NCBI GenBank assembly: GCA_029216955.1
Contig: JANAVB010042245.1
Location: 1-64,000 of the forward strand
Direction: 5' to 3'
Source: Iris pallida
Lineage: Eukaryota > Streptophyta > Magnoliopsida > Asparagales > Iridaceae
DNA length: 64,000 nt
Notes under the pieces: generated by a model
What the model saw: only the letters and a program-made list of their open reading frames with translations
Database searches by the model: none
What the model was told of the DNA's origin: nothing
Part shown: positions 57,543-64,000 of the stretch, piece by piece
Position numbering within the stretch: the first letter of the stretch is position 1
Layout: each line of letters starts with the position of its first letter
Made by a program: the position numbers and the translations under genes

Positions 57543-58304
57543 TAAAGTAATTTTATTTTATCTTCGGATTGGAACAGCCAAGTCTGCAGCTAGGCTAGCA
57601 AGAGCATCAGCCTCCATATTCTGAGAACGTGGTACGAATTCAATGAAGAATCATTTGAATGAAAGGACCAATTCGACTACCACTTGATGATAAGGGATGA
57701 GATCAGGATTTCTGACTTCATAAGTCCCTCTAACCTGATTAACAATCAGTTGAGAATCTCCATAAGCTTCCAGGAATTCAATGTCCAATTGTTTTGCGAC
57801 TTGAAGACCAATCAGTAAAGCAATATTATATTCTGCTACATTATTAGAGCATGGCTCATTGAGAGAATAGGCACAGTATATGACCATTTTGTCAAGAGAA
57901 ACCAAGACGATTCCTACCCCAGAGACAATATTACCTTTAGGTCCAATCCGTGATGCTCCATCAAAATATAATTGTGAGATATCATTCTTCGAAGTCATAT
58001 TGCAAACCACGACTTCATTTGGAATGTCTTCATATAGCTTTGATGTTTCAGGTATAGGGTGAGCAGCTAAGAAATCAGCTAATGCTTGACCCTTCACTGA
58101 TTTTTGAGGTATATAAACCATGTCATAAGGAGTGAGCAACATCGCCCAGGTAGCTAACCTAGAGTTAAGAGTGCTCGGTTTTCTCATCAATACCCGAATG
58201 GGATTTATTCTGGAGATGACATGAATAGTCTGTCCTGTCATATAATGTCTTGTCTTTTGTACAGCAAAAACCAAAGCCAGACATTCCTTTTCGTTCAGCT
58301 CCAA
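57543..58304 (-). pseudogene. archaeal-type RNase H and RNase H tail (element C)
   Basis: The open frame 57651-58304 holds KECLALVFAVQKTRHYMTG, SRLATWAMLLTPYDM (first RNase H end) and the second RNase H: YFDGASRIGPKGN, NNVAEYN, AYGDSQLIVNQVRG. TGA at 57651-57653 falls before FFIEFVPRSQNMEADALA, the last catalytic block. A further TAA lies near 57555, between RNase H and integrase. Confidence 0.82.
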
Positions 58305-58614
58305 CCATTATTCTGTTAATATAATAAATTGTTTATTCATGCCCCATATCACTTTTTTATGCAAGAAGAGCACCAAGTGAATGATCGAAGGCTTGAACAT
58401 ATAGTAAAAATGGTCTTCCTACCACTGGAGGTACCAGAACAGGTAGATTTGTAAGGTATTGCTTGATATCATTGAAGGCTTTCTGACATGCTTCATCCCA
58501 AACAAATGATACACCCTTCTTTAATATACGGGAGAAAGGTTGGCATCTCCCAAAAAGATTGGATATAAATCTCCTGATATACGCAATGCGACCTTGGAAG
58601 CCACAGAGTTCTTT
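58305..58614 (-). pseudogene. RT connection and RNase H start (element C)
   Basis: GRIAYIRRFISNLFGRCQPF, KKGVSFVWDEACQKAF and FLLYVQAFDHSLGALLA are readable, followed by TAA stops near 58358 and 58335 where A has Gln/Pro codons. Confidence 0.75.
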
Positions 58615-59613
58615 TCAATTGCGTGGAGGATGCATTTCAAGAATTGCTTTAACCTTATCAGGATCAACATGGATACCCTGAGAAGTAATGACAAATCCTA
58701 AAAACTTGCCACTGGAAACCCCTAAGAAAGACTTAGTAGGATTCATTTTCAATTGATGCTGACGCATCAATTTAAATATTGTCTTCAAGTCTTGAATGTG
58801 ATCATCCTTTGATCGACTTTTAACAGCAATGTCATCTACGTAACATTCAACTGTCTTCCGTAAATGTTCTTGAAAGATGTTGCTCATGGCCCGTTTATAC
58901 GTGGCACCGGCGTTTTTAAGACCAAACGGCATAACCGTATAGCAGTAAACCCCAAGGGGTGTACGAAAAGCAGTATGCTTCTCATCTTCTAGATGCATCT
59001 TAATCTGATTGTATCCTGAGAATCCGTCCATAAAAGACATACGTTCAAAACCGCATGTATTGTCTATCATGACATCAGTAATTGGAAGTAGAAATTCGTC
59101 TTTTGGATAAGCTGCATTAAGATCTCAAAAATCTATGCAAACTTGGACTTTTTCATTCTTCTTCATAACAGGAACAATATTGGCAACCCAGTCTGGGTGT
59201 TGTTCTTCACGAACAAAGCCACATGTAATCAACTTTTTGACTTCTGCTTCAATTGTGTCCATCATATCTGGTCGAAAATGCCGTTGCTGTTGTTTTATAG
59301 GCTTGGCATTAGGAAGAATATTGAGTTTATGAGTAGCAACTTTGGGATCTAGACCTGGCATATCCTCATAACTCCATACAAAAATATCAATATATTCTTT
59401 GATCAGTTTTATCAACTCTTCCTTTTCATCTCCAGAAAGGTTTTTACTGATGAATATTGGTTTAGGCATAGTTCCATCTCCAACATCAATCTGGACAATC
59501 TCGTCCTCTGTAGGTGGTTGTCGTTGTACAAAACGAAGTTTCCATTGAGTGTCCATCTGTTGAGCCCAATGATCATTCTCAAATGGTTCAGATTCACCAT
59601 CAGTTTGAACCAT
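58615..59613 (-). pseudogene. reverse transcriptase of element C
   Basis: Two open pieces, 59125-59613 and 58615-59070, in one frame. Motifs: KQQQRHFRPD, DWVANIVPVMKKNEKVQVCIDF, then TGA at 59125-59127, FLLPITDVMIDNTCGFERMS, FMDGFSGYNQI, YTVMPFGLKNAGATY, catalytic YVDD (about 58835-58846), FLGVSSGKFLGFVI. The stops sit in otherwise well-conserved sequence. Confidence 0.88.
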
Positions 59614-60563
59614 ATTAACTAAGAATATTTGTTCAGATTCATCATAGTCTCCTCTAACATATGAGGGGTGAGATGTATCAGATTCGATGAATTAGATTTC
59701 TTCTGAATCTGATAATTGTGAAGAGCTAGAAGAGAATTCTTCTTGAGTATCGTCATTAAACATATAGGACGGATCATATCCCAACCCATGACGAGTTTTC
59801 TGATAAAATGGATCATCACTTAATGGTAATCGTTTACCTTTGCCTTGATTAAGACCTTGCATAGTCTTTAAATCATATTCCATATTCTGGATAATCTTGA
59901 GAGATTGTTGACTATATCTGTCAATTCGGATTCTTCCTTTATCTTTATCTCTCAAATCATCTGTCTGAGCAACAGGAATATTTCTAGCAGTGCCAAACAC
60001 AATTTGGTGCTTGTTTTTCTTATCAGACAAAATTACGAAATAAGATTCTTCGTGACGTCTATAGATTACACAAGCTTGTGATGAAGCAACTATAGGAAGA
60101 AGATAAGAAGAAGATATTAGGAACCTTTGAGCATTAGGTCCAACATCGACATGAGGAGGAAAGGAATTTTCCATATGATCAATGTATAAGGTTTCCTCTG
60201 TGTCTATGTCGTCTTTATACTGATGATTTTGATCATCAGAAGATAAAGTCATTCTTTCAACATATTTGACAGCCATATACTCAAAAAGGAAATCTTTATT
60301 GACATTGGAAAGTACAGAATGATCAATATTTACATCATTTACAATTTGACTGCTATTACTAATGGACCATCATTCATCTTTTGCATAGATTTGCCAAGAT
60401 TGACAATCAATGGTGGTTCTGGATCATTCGTACGAGAAGTATGCCCTTTGACCTTGATCATAAGAGGTTGAACTTGGCTTTTAGTAGGAATATTCACTGA
60501 TTCCTCAGATGAAGCTTGAGTTCTTCCTTTGACCTTGATCATTAGAGGTTGATTGTTGACAGA
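59614..60563 (-). pseudogene. protease-RT spacer of element C
   Basis: Frames 59692-60276 and 60339-60542. The latter continues repeats of PLMIKVKG(R/H) begun at the end of the gag-protease frame and ends LVIAVKL; the former has a conserved MEYDLKTMQGLNQGKGKRLP ... RHGLGYDPS module followed by an acidic Ser-rich run. Stops separate the frames. Function unknown; A has matching PLTI-x-LPR repeats and a GLGY module. Confidence 0.6.
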
Positions 60564-63500
60564 TTAGGGTTGAATTCGCCCTTTGACTTTGATCTTCAAA
60601 GGTTGCTCTTCTGGCGAATCTTCATCAATAGACTGATCTTCGACAAATGATCGATCTTCAGCCATGTCTGATATTTCCTTTATATGTTCTTGTTTGTAGA
60701 GACTCAAATCAGAAAAATAGGCTTCGACACCCTTGAAATGATTGATATCAGCAAACTCAGTCTTTACAATCCCTTGGGAATCCACATACTTGAAGCATTG
60801 GTGGAGAGTTGAAGACACGATGTTATGCTTATGTAACCATGGTCTTCCAAGAAGGATGTTGTAGGATACGTCTGAATTAATAACATAGAATGTTGCCATA
60901 GTTCGAAGATCACCAATCTGAATCTTTAGACGAATCTTCCCCAGTGGTTTGCTCTTTCCAGAGTTGAAACCAACTATTGTGGTACTAGTGTAAGTTAAGT
61001 CACTAGTAGGAATCCTCAATGGTCTTAGCATACTTTGAAGAATTATGCTAATGGAAGACCCAGGATCAATGTAAATTCTGTCAACTTCAATGGATTCAAT
61101 ATACCCGGTGTAGCACAAAGGCCTGTCATGCTTGTTATGCTTCAACAGCATATCTTCTTGTGTAAAGGTGATATTGGGAATTGCTTCCATCACACTATGA
61201 CATTGTGGGCATGACACTGGTATATTATCAGGAGTCTTGAGTTGAGCTAAGCAGGAATCAGCTTGCAGCAAAGCTTTACTCAAAGTTTTACGACTTTCTT
61301 TAGAAAGGCGAAGCAACTCGAATATAGATAATCTAGCCGGAGTATTAGCTAACTGGGCTAGAATATCAAATTTATAGGGTTTCATCACCACCCTCTGACT
61401 GGAAGCAGACTTCAACGGGACGTCAAAACGTACTGCTTTCTGTTTCCCCTTTTCAACCACAGCAGGAACAAGAGAAGGTTGAGTTGATGGTGTTTTAACA
61501 TTCTCTGCTTCTTTGGGGGATCCCTCATAATCTTTGTGGTACTCTTTTCTAGATCTTGTACCAGCAAAGGTTTCTTCTTCAGACTCAGAAGAAGAAAGTA
61601 CCATATTGCAGGATTTAGTCTTCCTTTCCTTAGCCTTCTTCTTACGAGGATTGTTATGCAGAACCTCAGAACCCAATCCAACAGTGGATGTTTGACTTTG
61701 AATTTGTAAAGGAAGTCGTATTCCTTTATCATAATTCAAACCTTGTATCTTTTGAAAATCATAACCCATCTTCTTCATGAGAAGGACAGATTGCTGACTG
61801 TACAAGTGAGTAGGCAACGGACTTTTAACAAGTGGTTCAACAGAGGAAGAAGAAGAGATCTCTGTAACTACAGGAGAATGAGGAATAGATGTCCCTGTAG
61901 CTACGGGAGGAGAAGGATTCGGGAAACGAGGAAAGATCCCTGTAGGAACTTTTTTATAAGCAGCGAAGACTTGTTGTGCCCGGTATAAGGGAACACTATT
62001 CATGGCTAGCCACTGCTGATGAGTAAGCTTGAGCTTGGTAGGAGGAGCCAAACTTGGAGGACATATGTTCAATCCTCTCAGTCTATCTTCTAAAAGAAGG
62101 CCATCCCATAGATGATCCAAATCATCAGGATCTGGAATAACATGAGAAATCATGTTGCAGGTTTTGACTTTCTTACCTTTCTTGGATTTTGAAGTTTTAC
62201 CTTCATCTTCCATTTCAGGTACTAAGTCAGGATGTACCCACATAATTTCACCATTCTTTAATGTAAGAGGCAACAATCCTTCATTTTCCTCTCTAGCAGG
62301 CGGAATATTCATAATCTTCATCGTCGCCTTCGGAATTGGGATAATTCCATCTGGGGTTTGTTGTGGAGGAAAATCTCCGAATTGAAGAGAAACCATATTG
62401 GTTGTGACCGTATGCTCATCATTATTTAGAGAGATGGCATTGGCATTAATTAATTCTTGGATTTTCTTCTTTAGGACATAGCAAGCCCTGGTGGGATGAT
62501 TTATGTATCTGTGATAGAAACAATATTTGGTATTATCAGTCAGATTCACCTCATTAGGCCTCTTTGGCTCAGGGATCTGGAGTTTGCCACTCTTCACCAG
62601 ACATTGAAATATTCCTGGGATATCACTCTCGTCAAAAGAATATTCTTCTTTTGGCTTAGAAGACTCCTGATTATTTGGCGTCGTTTTGCTTCTGGAAAGA
62701 TTAACCATAAGAGTGTCTTTTTCTTTTGCATTACGATTGCCAGAATTATTACCAGGATTACCTTTCTTTCTTTTATCCTCTGAGGCAAAAATCATCCCAT
62801 GTTCACGAGCCAACCTACCATTGGTCTCGGCAGAAACTACTGCTATGATAAACGAAGCCCAATATGTGAATTGGGAACCCATGAAGACAGTGATGGATGG
62901 TCGCAGATTCATCTTGCATGTATCAATTAACGCTGAATCTGGCATACCAGGAGGCATCTTTAGAGTCGTCTGTCGAAAACGTTCAATGAACGTCCGAGTA
63001 TCTTCTTTCTCCTTTTGCTTAATTTCTATTAAGGAGGACATGTTCATGTCCATACCTCCTTCATAGAAGCGGGAGAGAAACATTGCTTTAAATTCGTCAA
63101 AAGACGAAATGCAATTGTCGGGTAAACTACGATACCAGTCGTAAGTTGAACCCGTCAAGCATCCAATGAATACTCGAGTGAGAAGAGCATCATTTTTCTG
63201 CAAATGTACAGTCATAATATCAAAGTAATTGATATACTGACTAGGAGAAGCCTTTCCATTAAACAATACCATTGACTGTGGCTTGAATTTCGGTGGAAAG
63301 GGTACATCATTCCAATGAGGAGGATAACGTTGTTTAATCCCTAACCTCTGGAGTTGATCCTTTTGCTTCAAAACTTCGAACTGTGCTTTGAGCTCACGTA
63401 CTGCTTGAATGGCTTCGCTGGTTTGCGGAAGCACATTTGATTGAATAGTTGTTGGTTGTACCGTAACCCCCACCGGAGATGGTACATCTTCTGGAATGAT

Positions 63501-63869
63501 GGGATCTGGAGATGCAGAATTTTGGTTAACAGTAGGCTCTTGGATATTCAAAGGTATAGCAACCCCTTGGCTATCTTGAGTTTGTGCTGCTACCTGTACC
63601 GGTGTTACTATTGCCAGTTGAGCAGTTTGCTGAGCCGTTATTATCTGGTGCATGCTTTGCATCATGTTAAGCATGTCTTTCAATGATTGCTCAACGGCAG
63701 TGAGACGTTGTTCTGTATTAACAGATGACGTCTCTGGTTCATCTCCAATAGCGTAGGATTCAACCTCTCTTGAAGATACAGAGGGATTAGTATAGAAGTA
63801 TGAATCGACACTATCAGTTTCAGACTCAAGAGATTGAGTACCCCCAGCTTCTGAATCAGAAGTCTGCAA
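60564..63869 (-). CDS. gag-protease of element C (1101 codons)
   Basis: An uninterrupted polyprotein. Residues ~1-150: acidic start and TEQRLTAVEQSLKDMLNMMQ coiled region. Capsid-type Gag ~155-340 (GIKQRYPPHWNDVPFPPKFK; NDALLTRVFIGCL; DWYRSLPDNCISSFDEF; MFLSRFYEGG). Zinc knuckle near 450 (CFYHRYINHPTRAC). A GLN...GLG module near 703-730. Retropepsin at ~915-1040 with DPGSSISII near 935 and ILLGRPW near 1008. PLKIKVKGR near the end. TAG at 60564. Gag forms the particle; the protease cleaves the polyprotein. The frame is open upstream of the first listed codon to the window edge, so ORF1 is probably fused to gag. Confidence 0.9.
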   Translation of the reverse strand: MQTSDSEAGGTQSLESETDSVDSYFYTNPSVSSREVESYAIGDEPETSSVNTEQRLTAVEQSLKDMLNMMQSMHQIITAQQTAQLAIVTPVQVAAQTQDSQGVAIPLNIQEPTVNQNSASPDPIIPEDVPSPVGVTVQPTTIQSNVLPQTSEAIQAVRELKAQFEVLKQKDQLQRLGIKQRYPPHWNDVPFPPKFKPQSMVLFNGKASPSQYINYFDIMTVHLQKNDALLTRVFIGCLTGSTYDWYRSLPDNCISSFDEFKAMFLSRFYEGGMDMNMSSLIEIKQKEKEDTRTFIERFRQTTLKMPPGMPDSALIDTCKMNLRPSITVFMGSQFTYWASFIIAVVSAETNGRLAREHGMIFASEDKRKKGNPGNNSGNRNAKEKDTLMVNLSRSKTTPNNQESSKPKEEYSFDESDIPGIFQCLVKSGKLQIPEPKRPNEVNLTDNTKYCFYHRYINHPTRACYVLKKKIQELINANAISLNNDEHTVTTNMVSLQFGDFPPQQTPDGIIPIPKATMKIMNIPPAREENEGLLPLTLKNGEIMWVHPDLVPEMEDEGKTSKSKKGKKVKTCNMISHVIPDPDDLDHLWDGLLLEDRLRGLNICPPSLAPPTKLKLTHQQWLAMNSVPLYRAQQVFAAYKKVPTGIFPRFPNPSPPVATGTSIPHSPVVTEISSSSSVEPLVKSPLPTHLYSQQSVLLMKKMGYDFQKIQGLNYDKGIRLPLQIQSQTSTVGLGSEVLHNNPRKKKAKERKTKSCNMVLSSSESEEETFAGTRSRKEYHKDYEGSPKEAENVKTPSTQPSLVPAVVEKGKQKAVRFDVPLKSASSQRVVMKPYKFDILAQLANTPARLSIFELLRLSKESRKTLSKALLQADSCLAQLKTPDNIPVSCPQCHSVMEAIPNITFTQEDMLLKHNKHDRPLCYTGYIESIEVDRIYIDPGSSISIILQSMLRPLRIPTSDLTYTSTTIVGFNSGKSKPLGKIRLKIQIGDLRTMATFYVINSDVSYNILLGRPWLHKHNIVSSTLHQCFKYVDSQGIVKTEFADINHFKGVEAYFSDLSLYKQEHIKEISDMAEDRSFVEDQSIDEDSPEEQPLKIKVKGRIQP

Positions 63870-64000
63870 CTGTCTTTGTCTTCTTGATCGAGTATTCTGA
63901 TATACTCCTTCAAAGGAATCAAAAAGTCTATTGAATTGTTGTTGACCTGGAGTTTGGGACGTGTTCCGTCTAGGACGTCGTCCTCTGTTGGTATGTGATG
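63870..64000 (-). CDS. ORF1 to gag junction of element C, partial
   Basis: In frame with 60564-63869 and without a stop to the edge; very basic (RGRRPRRNTSQTPGQQQFNR, then LFDSFEGVY). The -RLFD- stretch recalls SVFDRL motifs of ORF1 in A and B. Confidence 0.55.

Larger units (their letters stand above)
52243..64000 (-). mobile_element. Tat-lineage Ty3/Gypsy element C, runs off right edge
   Basis: Minus-strand element: 3' LTR 52243-53335, polypurine tract, then (leftmost first on the + strand) three opposite-strand small genes, integrase, archaeal-type RNase H, RNase H, RT, spacer, protease and gag, with an open frame leading into ORF1 at the edge. The layout mirrors element A. Gag-protease is open over 1101 codons and keeps its catalytic Asp, but RT and RNase H have stops. 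The 5' LTR and ORF1 are beyond 64000. Confidence 0.9.

Overview
The window looks like intergenic chromatin of a flowering plant. I can support no single-copy host gene, rRNA, tRNA or CRISPR array. Nearly everything is retrotransposon: three large Ty3/Gypsy elements of the Tat lineage (recognised by two RNase H domains, the second of archaeal type, no chromodomain, and an extra ORF1 before gag), at least three long-LTR elements without coding capacity (their LTR starts TGTCACGACC/TGTAACGCC and the conserved sequence TTTCGAGGACGAAATTT beside the LTR recall Tekay/Del-type chromoviruses), two L1-type LINEs, a small fold-back element, and TA microsatellites. I call the Tat elements A (+, 8171-25960), B (-, off the left edge to 35321) and C (-, 52243 to off the right edge).

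Left half (1-35321) is a nest. Element B is the oldest layer here: 5' LTR 34542-35321, ORF1 at 32845-34413, and gag pieces at 6430-6507 and 1-759. It was split by a non-coding LTR element (6508-32844) and by a second one (760-6429), whose two 2343-bp LTRs are almost identical and which is flanked by the target duplication CTGGT. Element A then landed inside the left LTR of the 6508-32844 element, with target duplication GAGAC.

Element A carries ORF1, gag, protease, RT, RNase H, archaeal-type RNase H and integrase on the + strand, all broken by stops. Between integrase and the 3' LTR it carries a complete-looking gene on the opposite strand (24088 down to 19489) with TATA box, introns and poly(A) signal; it is also damaged by stops and a frameshift.

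Middle (35322-45810): GC-rich low-complexity DNA, a 143-bp fold-back element in TA repeats, long (TA)n tracts, the 3' end of one LINE (37241-38115) and a long degenerate LINE (38160-45722).

Right (45811-64000): AT-rich DNA and related long LTRs (47335-52242) with internal tandem arrays, then element C. Between its 3' LTR and integrase, C has three small genes on the opposite strand, each with its own TATA box, one of them with a clean intron.

The most unusual pattern is that each Tat element has its own short motif amplified in its LTR and again inside the element: ATGCGG(C/T)TC in A (LTR, ORF1, first intron and upstream region of the antisense gene), GCGTAAA in C (LTR and intron of an antisense gene), GGCGCC in B (LTR and ORF1 repeats). 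A and C also share a repeated non-coding motif beyond the end of the antisense genes. Together this suggests an element-specific DNA-recognition or regulatory system centred on ORF1 and/or the antisense genes. The patterns are read directly; the function is inference.
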